64,000 bases of DNA from Budvicia diplopodorum. Its GTDB lineage: Bacteria > Pseudomonadota > Gammaproteobacteria > Enterobacterales > Enterobacteriaceae. Both the position numbers and the translations under genes were made by a program. A model generated the notes under the pieces. The model was not told the DNA's origin and ran no database searches. It was given only the letters and a program-made list of their open reading frames with translations. Positions 17,861 through 27,500 of the stretch are shown piece by piece. The stretch spans positions 62,001-126,000 of the forward strand of contig NZ_WOYF01000005.1 of assembly GCF_009800925.1 (NCBI RefSeq), written 5' to 3'. Each line of letters opens with the position of its first letter. Position 1 is the first letter of the stretch.

Positions 17861-18898
17861 ATGGCAAAAACTAAAAGCAACAACAAAAAAATAAGCGAGC
17901 TGCTGGCCACGGTGCGAAAGCAGGTAGATTCAGCCCAAACGGAGCTTGATCTCATTGGCGCTGTCGAACAAATAAAGGCCTTTGGCTCACCGCTAAAATT
18001 CAATCATCTGATTATTCATATTATTGGTGGTATATGCGGCTTAATCGCTATATTACTGGGCGCATATCAATATCTGGCCTTCGGGAAATTTGACGTTAAC
18101 ATAATGATTTTCATGGCTATTTTAGCCATTGCCGTTGTGGCCACACTGATCTACGTATGGTATAAAAATCAGTTAATTACCGATCTGGAAAGCACCCTTT
18201 TCAACAAGGATTTACAGTTAGATAACCGCCTGACTAAAATTCAGGTAGATGCTGAAGAGTATGCTCATCAGCTGGGTATTCGCTTTAATGATTTTAATCG
18301 CGGAAACTACTCCAGAGAGATCTATGCGCTTTATCAGGGGATATACCAAGGTAAAGAACACGCATTCAACTATCACTTTTACCATTTTCACTACGTTGAT
18401 AAACGGACCACCATGACCACCGATAGTAAAGGCCGGCCGCGGACTAGAACCGTTTACGACCATTACGATCGCTATGGTATCTACCTGCCTTTCAACTTTA
18501 TCAGCAATCTGGCGCTGATCAGCAAATCAATCAGCGGAGTGAGCGGGTATAACTACAAACCGGCTTCGATTCAGTTTAATAAAATCTATAAGGTCATTGC
18601 CGAGTCAGAAATCGCAGCGGCTAAATTCCTCAAGCCAGCCGTGGTTATCGCCAGCGAAGAGATTGCTAACGTATTCAGCGAAGTAAACTTTGAGTTTAAT
18701 GAAGATACCGAGCTGTGTATGTCTTTTTCCGATGATGATCTACTGACATTAACCAGAACGTGCAGCTTTAAAAACCCGGATGAATTCATTCAGGAAATCA
18801 GAAAGGTCCATACGCTGCCTAAACTCCAAACTGCGTTAGAGCATATTCATACTCTGATGGCCTATTCAGACAATAATTTCAGGAAAAGTAACCCATGA
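17861..18898 (+). CDS. DUF3137-like membrane protein paired with LemA
   Basis: The 345-residue protein has two membrane helices near residues 50-100 (IIHIIGGICGLIAILLGAYQ; IMIFMAILAIAVVATLIYVW) and a large C-terminal domain with an aromatic, His-rich stretch (YHFYHFHYVDKR). It resembles DUF3137 proteins, which are often encoded next to lemA. The gene ends in a 4-base ATGA overlap with the LemA gene, so the two proteins are made together and probably act at the inner membrane. The function of the pair is unknown. Confidence 0.7.
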   Translation: MAKTKSNNKKISELLATVRKQVDSAQTELDLIGAVEQIKAFGSPLKFNHLIIHIIGGICGLIAILLGAYQYLAFGKFDVNIMIFMAILAIAVVATLIYVWYKNQLITDLESTLFNKDLQLDNRLTKIQVDAEEYAHQLGIRFNDFNRGNYSREIYALYQGIYQGKEHAFNYHFYHFHYVDKRTTMTTDSKGRPRTRTVYDHYDRYGIYLPFNFISNLALISKSISGVSGYNYKPASIQFNKIYKVIAESEIAAAKFLKPAVVIASEEIANVFSEVNFEFNEDTELCMSFSDDDLLTLTRTCSFKNPDEFIQEIRKVHTLPKLQTALEHIHTLMAYSDNNFRKSNP

Positions 18899-19467
18899 TC
18901 GTACTGTTGATCCCCCTAGCCGTCATCGTATTGGCGATTATTATTGGTATTGCCATTCATAACGGCATTATTAGCAGAATGAACGCCGTAGCCCGGGCTT
19001 GGGCCGACGTAGTGGTTCAGGAACGCCAGAAAAACAATATTATTCCCAACCTTGAGAAAGCGGTTGAGCAATATCGCCAGCATGAAGCCTCACTGTTTGA
19101 GAAAATCACTGAATTAAGGTCATCTCTCAAGCAACTGAATTCTGATAACGTCGATCTTAAGACATTGGCCGATACGCAGGCAAAAACCGTTACGCTATTA
19201 AACGGTCTGTACGCCGTAGCCGAAAACTACCCGGATCTGAAAGCCTCTGAATTATTTAATAACTTAATGTCTGAGATTGCCGAGCAGCAGGAAAATATCG
19301 GTGCCTCCGTTCGGATTTTTAACCAGAATGTTGAAGCCTTTAACAACGGTATCGAAGTATTTCCTAATTCACTGATTAACGGCTGGTTTAATAAGAAGAG
19401 AAAGCTTCAAACCTTTACTGATTCTGTCGCGCAGAGCGGGTTTGAGTATACGCCGGATATTCAGTAG
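18895..19467 (+). CDS. lemA: LemA family protein
   Basis: The 190-residue protein has one N-terminal membrane helix (residues 2-22), then the LemA helical bundle: NAVARAWADVVVQERQKNNI, PNLEKAVEQYRQHE and the C-terminal RIFNQNVEAFNNGIEVFPNS...F. LemA proteins are found widely with membrane or stress functions, but their action is not settled. It overlaps the upstream DUF3137-like gene by four bases, which fixes the start at ATG 18895. Confidence 0.88.
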   Translation: MIVLLIPLAVIVLAIIIGIAIHNGIISRMNAVARAWADVVVQERQKNNIIPNLEKAVEQYRQHEASLFEKITELRSSLKQLNSDNVDLKTLADTQAKTVTLLNGLYAVAENYPDLKASELFNNLMSEIAEQQENIGASVRIFNQNVEAFNNGIEVFPNSLINGWFNKKRKLQTFTDSVAQSGFEYTPDIQ

Positions 19468-19504
19468 ATTAGCGTGCTGGGCAGGCAGTTCACCCTGTCC
19501 TGTC

Positions 19505-19598
19505 GTCATCCCGACGAAAGTCGGGATCCAGTCCTTGAATTTGACCTCAACCCTAGAACATAAGGGCCAACCGCTTCAGGTCATTTCAACGGGATGAC
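19505..19598. repeat. Short inverted-repeat element between convergent lemA and ggt
   Basis: GTCATCCCG at 19505-19513 is matched by CGGGATGAC at 19590-19598, forming 9-base ends around a 94-base element. Inside the left end is a perfect hairpin: ATCCCGAC (19508-19515), GAAA loop, GTCGGGAT (19520-19527). The left core (CGTCATCCCGACGAAAGTCG) is of a kind seen as a dispersed intergenic repeat in many proteobacteria. It could act as a bidirectional transcription stop between the two genes. Confidence 0.5.
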
Positions 19599-19616
19599 TA
19601 CCAGAGGACCTTTTTC

Positions 19617-21353
19617 TTAATACCCAGCCGCTAAATCATCCTTCGAACGCGGATCCGCTGCGCCAAACAGGCCTTCAGGCGTGACAACAATACTCTGAGT
19701 GCTGCCCATGGTTGGCTGAACGCTAACCTTATGGCCTTTCTTCTCCAGCAGTTTGATGGTGTCAGAGCTGATGCCCTTTTCAATGCGGATTTCTTCCGGT
19801 AACCACTGGTGATGAATACGCGGTGCATTGGTGGCTTCGGCAATATTCATATTAAACTCAACGGTATTTAATACGATTTGCAGCACCGTAGTGATTATCC
19901 GGCTACCGCCCGGGCTGCCGGTCACCAGCACCAACTTACCGTCTTTAGTCACAATGGTCGGAGACATCGATGACAGCGGGCGTTTTCCGGCCTGAACCGC
20001 ATTAGCTTCACCGCCAATTAAGCCATAAACGTTAGGCACGCCTGGCTTAGCAGAAAAATCGTCCATTTGGTTGTTGAGTAAAATACCGCTTTTCCCGGCC
20101 ACGATCCCACTACCAAAATTGGTGTTCAGCGTATAGGTCACCGCAACGGCATTACCCTGCGAGTCGACGACTGAAAAATGGGTGGTTTGATCGCTCTCGT
20201 ACGGAGCCAGTTTGCCCGGCTTGATTTCTGCCGACGGTCTGGCCTTATTCATACTAATCTTGACCGCTAAGCTCTTGGCGTACTCTTTGCTGGTCAGCGC
20301 CTTAACCGGCACTTTCACAAAACCCGGATCGCCAAGGTATTCTGAACGGTCGGCGTAGGCAAACTTCATCGCTTCTGCCATCGTATGAATCGCGTTAGCG
20401 CTGTTCTGGCCCATGGATTTCAGGTCAAAGTTTTCAAGAATGTTCAGAATCTGAATGATATGAATGCCGCCGGAGGACGGTGCAGGCATAGAGTAAACTT
20501 CATAGCCTTTGTAGCTGCCGGAGACCGGCTCGCGCTCAATGACTTTATACGCCGCCAGATCGGCTTTGGTAATCAAACCGCCGTTCTTCTCCATTTCACC
20601 GGCGATTTCATCGGCAATTTTGCCTTTATAGAACGCGTCGGCTCCCTGCTTGGCAATCAGGTCTAGGCTGGCAGCCAGATCTGACTGAATCAAGACCTCA
20701 CCTTTAGCCCATGGAACATCGCCGGACTTAAAGAAAATCGCCCGGCTATTGTCATGACTCAGCAAAACTTCACGGCCATACTGAACCAAATCATCGGCCA
20801 GCGCCTGATTGACCGGAAAGCCGTCTTTAGCCAGCTTAAACGCGGGTTGGATCAGGTCAGACATTGGCATAGTACCGTACTTCTCTGTCGCCATCGCAAA
20901 ACCGGCAACGGTTCCCGGCACGCCGGAAGCCAAGTGACTGGTCAGCGATTTTTTACTATCCGCATTGCCCTTTTCATCTAAAAACATATCCCGCGAAGCC
21001 TTAGACGGAGCTATTTCGCGGAAATCGATCGCCGTCGTTTTACCGTCTTTGGTGCGCAGCAGCATAAAGCCACCGCCGCCGATATTTCCGGCCTGTGGAT
21101 GAACTACGGCCAGAACGTAGCCCACGGCAACGGCGGCATCAACCGCATTTCCGCCCCGTTCTAAAACGTCAACGCCAACCTGAGTAGCAATGCGGTTGTC
21201 CGAAGAAACCATTCCATTTTTGGCATACGCCGGGTGGAAAATATCTTCCTCAACCCCGTAAGAGACAACCTTAGCTGCCACAGAACCTTGCCAGAATAAT
21301 AGTAAAACAACTAACAGATAACGCATCCAGCCCTTCTTAATAATCTCAGCCAT
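19617..21353 (-). CDS. ggt: Gamma-glutamyltransferase, periplasmic
   Basis: The 578-residue precursor has a signal peptide (about 1-27, cut near SVAA-KVV) and the full Ggt sequence. It is a self-cleaving enzyme that hydrolyses glutathione and transfers its gamma-glutamyl group in the periplasm. The autoprocessing nucleophile is Thr390 in YESDQTTHFSVVD, giving the large and small subunits. The glutamate-binding motifs GNIGGGGFML and RPLSSMSPT and the loop GSPGGSRI are present. ATG 21353 has GGAGAAAGG upstream. Length matches E. coli Ggt (580). Confidence 0.97.
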   Translation of the reverse strand: MAEIIKKGWMRYLLVVLLLFWQGSVAAKVVSYGVEEDIFHPAYAKNGMVSSDNRIATQVGVDVLERGGNAVDAAVAVGYVLAVVHPQAGNIGGGGFMLLRTKDGKTTAIDFREIAPSKASRDMFLDEKGNADSKKSLTSHLASGVPGTVAGFAMATEKYGTMPMSDLIQPAFKLAKDGFPVNQALADDLVQYGREVLLSHDNSRAIFFKSGDVPWAKGEVLIQSDLAASLDLIAKQGADAFYKGKIADEIAGEMEKNGGLITKADLAAYKVIEREPVSGSYKGYEVYSMPAPSSGGIHIIQILNILENFDLKSMGQNSANAIHTMAEAMKFAYADRSEYLGDPGFVKVPVKALTSKEYAKSLAVKISMNKARPSAEIKPGKLAPYESDQTTHFSVVDSQGNAVAVTYTLNTNFGSGIVAGKSGILLNNQMDDFSAKPGVPNVYGLIGGEANAVQAGKRPLSSMSPTIVTKDGKLVLVTGSPGGSRIITTVLQIVLNTVEFNMNIAEATNAPRIHHQWLPEEIRIEKGISSDTIKLLEKKGHKVSVQPTMGSTQSIVVTPEGLFGAADPRSKDDLAAGY

Positions 21354-21561
21354 AACCTTTCTCCGCCCGTGATTAATTTCATTACAAATGTAACAACTAT
21401 TTTACATTAAGAGATTATTTGTACTTTGACCAGCAAAAATAATCACGAGCCGGTACAAAAGAGCCGTTTCACATCACGTTTTACAGAAAAAAACCAAACC
21501 GAGAGTTCATTAATATGAAAGCCGTAACGGTATTATTGATACGGCTTTCAGGCTATGTCGC

Positions 21562-22896
21562 TTAGCCGCAGAAACGTTTTGCAATATGCAGGCCGCTGGC
21601 TGCCGCCTGAGAAAGGCTATGGGTGACGCCTGAACAGTCACCGGCCAAATACAGACCGCCGGTAGTGGTTTCGAAAAATTCAGAAGTCACTTTTTGTGGC
21701 GCAAAGAACTTAGCGTCTAGGCCGTACAGCAAGGTATCTGCGGATATTGGCTGTTCCAGTAGTTGGCTTAAGCGTTGAAAAAACTCACCGGCGGCGGCTA
21801 AATAGATTTCCGGCACTTCATCAGGTAGATAACCGCCGTCGGCAGCCAGCGATGGCTTTACGCCGTTAGCGATAAGGCATTGTTGTGTGGTGGGCTTGCC
21901 CTGATTCAGGCAGCCGAGTCGCTGAACCACAATCCGCTCGCCGCCGCGGTTAATCGCTTTAATTATGTGCTCTGCATAAGCTTTAGCGTCAGCCTGAGTC
22001 GGGAAGTATTGGGGAACAAACAGCGTGAAATTCAGGTTTTCAGACTGAACGTCCGATTCATTGCAGTTCTGACCGTCGGCCATTACCAGACCTTTTTCAT
22101 ACTTACGGATGATTCGCCCGGTCGGATTCATGCAGTAGGTGGTGGCGGTAAAATCTGCAGTTTCTAGCTTTAGCTTAGTCTCGAAAGCGCGCTGTAATAG
22201 CGGCTGCCATTGGCTATAAGGCATTTCAACCCGCAGACCCAAATCGACCCGGGCTTGACCTTCTTTAATATCGAACCGCCGCATTTGTTGCTCTAGCCAC
22301 TCAGACGGCGCGTTACCGGTGGCGATCACCACGTTTTTGGCGTTAACGCGCCGACCGTCTGACAGGCTGAGCTGGAAACTTTCGCCCTGCTTAGCCAGTG
22401 ACTGCACCGTGGTATTGAAGGCAAAGCTGATTTTATCGTCAAGAAAATGACGGATTTGCCGTAGAACCTGCTGAGACTTTACCGTGCCCAAATGGCGTAC
22501 TTGAGCGGTGAGCATGGTTAACCCGGCCTGCTGACACTTAGCCATCAGGGCTGGGTCGTCAGTGGTATAGAAAGTCGCACCCTGTGCGCCAAACTGGCAC
22601 AGGATTTGGTCGACTTCCTGCATTAGTAACGTTGCAGGCTTCGAACCGATCTTATGGCTCAGCCCGCCGCCGAAGTCGTTGGTATAGTTATACTTACCCT
22701 CCGACATGCCGAGCCCGCCAAAGCCTTCATATTGAATTTGTGGGTTATCCGGCAACAGGGCCTGCCGTTCGGCTAAATCATGCCCTTTATCAATCAATAT
22801 CACCCGCTTGCCGGCTTTGGCCAGCGAGTAGGCGGTAAACACGCCGCTTACGCCGGCGCCGATAATAGCAACGTCATAGACCATAATATTACGCAT
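21562..22896 (-). CDS. FAD-dependent oxidoreductase
   Basis: The protein of about 444 residues starts with a dinucleotide fold, VYDVAIIGAGVSGVFTAYSLAKAG, and has a second FAD-contact stretch (NAKNVVIATGNAPSEWL) and a C-terminal GGLYLAGDCSGVTHSLSQAAASG. It resembles the COG2509-type predicted FAD dehydrogenases of unknown substrate. The start could be ATG 22896 or ATG 22884 (MVYDVAII); neither has a strong ribosome binding site. It is a single gene, oriented like ggt, 208 bases upstream of it. Confidence 0.8.
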   Translation of the reverse strand: MRNIMVYDVAIIGAGVSGVFTAYSLAKAGKRVILIDKGHDLAERQALLPDNPQIQYEGFGGLGMSEGKYNYTNDFGGGLSHKIGSKPATLLMQEVDQILCQFGAQGATFYTTDDPALMAKCQQAGLTMLTAQVRHLGTVKSQQVLRQIRHFLDDKISFAFNTTVQSLAKQGESFQLSLSDGRRVNAKNVVIATGNAPSEWLEQQMRRFDIKEGQARVDLGLRVEMPYSQWQPLLQRAFETKLKLETADFTATTYCMNPTGRIIRKYEKGLVMADGQNCNESDVQSENLNFTLFVPQYFPTQADAKAYAEHIIKAINRGGERIVVQRLGCLNQGKPTTQQCLIANGVKPSLAADGGYLPDEVPEIYLAAAGEFFQRLSQLLEQPISADTLLYGLDAKFFAPQKVTSEFFETTTGGLYLAGDCSGVTHSLSQAAASGLHIAKRFCG

Positions 22897-23084
22897 TAAT
22901 TAAATTGGACTACGCAGTATATACTCAAAGTCACAGAGGTGTTTTGCAATATGTAGGCGCGGGCTGCCGCAGCGTTCGAGCTAGAGTTACGCTGACACCA
23001 CTACGACAGTTTACTCGGATGACGAAAATCTACTGTCGATGAAATGACGATGTATTCATCGACCTAAATTACCCAACGCCTGAA

Positions 23085-24437
23085 CTATACTTTCTCAATC
23101 GCTGTTAATGACCAGTACTGCGGTTGAAATGATCTGACAGGATAATTATGCCATTGATACCGATCGCCGTCATTAGACCACGCAATTGTTACAAAGAACG
23201 TCTGCCCGAAACTGTCTGTGCATTTCTGTTTAGTTGATGGCGTAGTCGTAAGGTCGTAAAATATCTCTAATGAACACCATTGTTCTGGAAGCGGGCCTGT
23301 TTCCCCCCAGCCTGTGGCTTTTGTGAATCTTCCTTCCTGAAGCATAACTATCGGACCATAAGATTTGCTCGAATCGTAGTCAGTATTAATAAAACCACCA
23401 AAAGCGATAAGGTCAGAGTCTATGGTAACATTATAATTTGCAGGATATTCCTCTTTAATATTGTCATTTATAAGTTTATATCCCTTGAAGTCAGCGAACC
23501 CTGAACCTGAAGGATTACCGAGATCGGCAAAATTTTGAGGTCCATCGCTAGATAGCAGAGCAACATAAACATTATCATATGCATCTGAATCCGTTATAAA
23601 AGCGCTTCCGGCCACGAACGTCAGAATCGAGCTCCAGCTAGTAATTACTGGCCCCGGGTCCTGTAAATTCATTCGGCCAGCATCAATGGGACCATTCTTT
23701 GTACCTTTAGCTGGCATCCATACTGGCCAATAGTAATCGAGATCGTCTGCCACGGTACTCTGAGTAATCCAGTCTTTTTTGATATTATATATGGCAGTAA
23801 AATTCTCCGGCGCGGAGGTAGGGATTGTGTTTGCATTATATTCCAGAGCGTAAATGGTAGCAGTAGTTGGAGCCCCCTGAACCACCTCGCTATCGCTCCA
23901 GATTTGACGTAGCATAAAGTGCCCTGAATTAAAACTCCACTGATGTGGCGACAGAGTCATCAAGACAGTATTTAACGTAGTCAGCCTAGGGTAGGTAGTG
24001 ATATCTGCCCGGTAATACACATTCAAAGGGGATGTTCCACTTTCGGGTGCACGTAGAAAATACTCGATGTGCCAGATGGAATTGCCGGGTTGTTGCAAGC
24101 GATCTTCTGCATTTTCCGGAACCAGTATTTGAGTATCATAAACATAAGCGCCATGGTTAGGATCAGTGTTGTCGTAACTCGTCCAACCATAGTCACTGGG
24201 AACACCAGAATCGGTTTGATTACCAGCTTCTGCGCGGAGTGAACCGTTATTAAGTAACCAAGATGCGACATCTGCCACGGTAGAAGTATCACCAGGTGCA
24301 GCAGCATAGCTGAATCCCAGATACACTTTTGCACACATCACCCCATTACTAAAAATATTACGGGTTCCCCCTACTACAGACGAGTCTGGAGCCAGATAAA
24401 AACCTTTTAAACTAATTTTTAACGGATCGACTGACAT
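23085..24437 (-). CDS. Protein of unknown function downstream of the Rhs genes
   Basis: The 450-residue protein is not recognised. It starts MSVDPLKISLKGFYLAPDSS with GAGGAA eight bases upstream of ATG 24437, has no signal peptide or membrane helix, and is rich in Trp, Tyr, Asp and Ser with a likely beta-rich fold. Only a few cysteines are present (for example GVMCAK, EQWCSLE, KQKCTDS). It is the last of three minus-strand genes after the Rhs tip and Rhs body, 103 bases below the body, so it is probably co-expressed. It may be a secreted partner, a carbohydrate-binding protein or a second effector; nothing in the sequence decides. Confidence 0.7.
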   Translation of the reverse strand: MSVDPLKISLKGFYLAPDSSVVGGTRNIFSNGVMCAKVYLGFSYAAAPGDTSTVADVASWLLNNGSLRAEAGNQTDSGVPSDYGWTSYDNTDPNHGAYVYDTQILVPENAEDRLQQPGNSIWHIEYFLRAPESGTSPLNVYYRADITTYPRLTTLNTVLMTLSPHQWSFNSGHFMLRQIWSDSEVVQGAPTTATIYALEYNANTIPTSAPENFTAIYNIKKDWITQSTVADDLDYYWPVWMPAKGTKNGPIDAGRMNLQDPGPVITSWSSILTFVAGSAFITDSDAYDNVYVALLSSDGPQNFADLGNPSGSGFADFKGYKLINDNIKEEYPANYNVTIDSDLIAFGGFINTDYDSSKSYGPIVMLQEGRFTKATGWGETGPLPEQWCSLEIFYDLTTTPSTKQKCTDSFGQTFFVTIAWSNDGDRYQWHNYPVRSFQPQYWSLTAIEKV

Positions 24438-24540
24438 AATAATTTCCTCATTTTTGTTTAGCCCGACATGATACAAACCACGTCGGTAGCACTCCGCACC
24501 TAGTACGGAGCATGTTTAGACCGGGTGATTTCGGTCCGGT

Positions 24541-27500
24541 TTACTTGCTGTAGCCATACGGGTCATATACCCGCCAGGCGACACTGCTCTCGTCACTAAT
24601 CTGTACCACCGAGCCCTGCTGGTCACTGCCGAGCAGCCGTACGGAATCTGGCGCACTGCCGCCCCGAGAAGTACAGGCAAGCTGATCCACATAGGTAGAA
24701 CTCATATCACCCTGCATTTCGTTCATCAGTACCCCGTCAGGCTGGTAGTGCAACGTAACCGCTTCTGTATCTTCTTCACTTTTCTCTCCTATCTGAATAC
24801 CGTCCGCGTCATAGCGGAAATAACCCAAAGGCTGGCCTTGTGCATCACTAAGGCTCATCAGTTGGTTGCGACTGCTGTAGGTTAAGACACGTTGCTGTTC
24901 GTCCACGATCACATTGCCGTTGGCATCGTGCTGCACGGTGATGTCCCAGCCCTTGACGACGTTATTACTCAGCGATGCCAGTTGCGTCCGGTCAGTGGAG
25001 TTGGTCGTATAGACAGCGGTGTTGGTCACGGGGTTGGCATTTGAGTCCAGCAGATCTGAGGTAACCGAGCTGATGTTGCCAATAAAATCAAATATAAACT
25101 GCTGGCCTGTCAGTCGGTAGCCGTCCTGAGCGTCTGGATAGTCTCCCGTGCAGGTATATGTTTTCATCTGTCCAAGTGAGGTGTAATCATAACTTTCCGT
25201 TCGCAGTACTTGACCGTCGCGGATAGATGCTCGTGTGTCTATCTGGTCATTGAGGCTATACGTTAGAGTCTGTTCCTGAGAGCTCTCGATCGTACCTATG
25301 ATCTGAAGTGTACGTTGATATTCCCGCCCTTGATCATCCCATATTAGGGTAGTGATCTGCTCGTTACCGGACAGGCTGTTTGTGGTGATAGTCTGGTCCT
25401 GACGACCAATGCTGTCATAGCGGTATGTCACGGATACTAACGTGGCAGCAGTGTCCGCCGGGTCGCTCGTCAGTGTATATTCACTCTGGCGCCCCAAATT
25501 GTCGTAGGTAATAATATGAACCACCCCACCAACATCAGTGGTTGTAAGCGGCACGCCCCCCAGAGACCAGCTCATATATTGACTGCATCTGGTCGGTTCA
25601 TCCTCTTGCAACTGATAACTCAGCGTGTTCTGGCTAACCTGACCAGATTTTGTATACCTGAAGCGTCGATGTGCATAATCGTTCGTGGCTATGTCACTGT
25701 CTGATGCTGTCACTCCCCCCGTTGACGGTTCATAGGAAAAAGTCAGGACCGCTTCACGACCGGAGGCATCCGAGGTGATGGAGAGTACCGCCTCATTCAG
25801 CTCTAGCTGGTAGGTGTATGTTAAAGTATCGCCCATCGGCGTCAGTATCGTGACTGGTTTTTTAGCACTACCATTGCTGTAGGCATAGCTTGACTGACGC
25901 CCGCCAACCACCATTTTCTTCACGCGGTTCAAACCATCAAACTCACGAGTACCATAAGTGTACCGATCTGCGTCTTCGGCATCACTCTTTACGATCGCAA
26001 TGCTACTCATCATTGGCTCGGTACTGTGCGGTGCCCATCTATGTTGCTCTACTGAACCATCAGGCCGAGTAATCGCCAGTGGGCGATCAAAAGCATCCAG
26101 TACGGTCAGTGTCGTATTATTCAAGGCATCGATACTGCGTATCTGACGCCCAAGCCCGTCATAATCCGCCGTCTCAGTGCTGTACACACTCCCGTCGGTT
26201 TTCAAACGTTCGGTCTTCAGCGGGTTACCGGACACGTCCTCCGTTACTCGCTGTTTTTGTGTTTCTGTTCCATCGATGCTGACCAAGGCGGAGTAAGTAA
26301 CCCGGGTTAAGGGGTCATGCGGTGAGATTTCGGTGTGACCATCCGGCATCAGGCTGGCGAACTGCGATCCCCACATGTCATACAGGCACATGGTTGTGGC
26401 ACTCACCGATGGGGTGCCGTATGCTTCGCCCGGATACCAATCGTGGCTAACTTCACGCACCGTGTTACCTAACCCATCATAATAAGTTTCACTGAACAAC
26501 CAGAATTTACCTGTGTCGGAAGAGACGACGGCATCTACATCCTGCCGGAATTGACGGAGAGTATTACCGGCACAGTCCATGACTGCCTGGTTTTGTACAC
26601 CGTAATTATTGGTCGTTGTGGTTACCGGGTTGCTAGATAGTGAGTACATTAACCGAGGCATGATGTTGCGTTGTCGCGTAATGGTAACGGACGGTACCAG
26701 TGTAGATGGTGTGTAACTGTAGGTCTGGGTTGCCTCAAATGGACTCCCCTGGCAGACAACTTTACCTATCAACCGATCCATCGCATCCCAAGTATAATTT
26801 ACAGTGACCGCCGGAGAACTGTCAGAAACAGTAACGTCAGCCGTTGCCTCCTCCTTGCCGGTGAACGTGTTGGTATCAACGCGTTCTTTGTATTGCAAGC
26901 CATCGTATCCGGTCTGTGTCGTAATCGTACGCAGTGTGGCTCCATCGCCCTGTAGACTGTATTCCATCTGTCTGGTCGTCGTTTTATCGCCAGAGGAGGA
27001 AGGAACGGTCATGGCGACGGTATCGAGTCTGCCAGACTCCAACAGCCCAGTATCATTTTTCCAAACCCAGCTATTTTTCAGCAGCGGTGTTATGCCCTCG
27101 TCTTCAGACTGAGTCATATCCTTATGGCGGATCGGGCGGGTACCGTTGAACCCTAAAATTATCACGTAGGTGTAGTCATACTGGCGAACGGGTGCAATCG
27201 GTAATGTCGGAGCATCAGAAGAAGCTTCGCCAGGCTTAACGATTTTCGTTTTTACATGGCGTACAAATCCGTACGGGTCTTTCGGACAGCCGCTCTCACC
27301 CGCAGCAGCATAATACTGGTAGTCAGTGGTCATGCCTGTCTTATCTGTGTGGCTAGTCTGGTTAGCAAAATCATCCCAGCTAAAGGACAGGTTTTCACTC
27401 GTCGGTGGTGTTATGCCGTTCGACCAGGTCTTTGTGTGAGTCTGCACCAAAGAATAAGTCGGCACCTGCTGCGTGATATCTCCGTCAGTGGCAAGATAGG

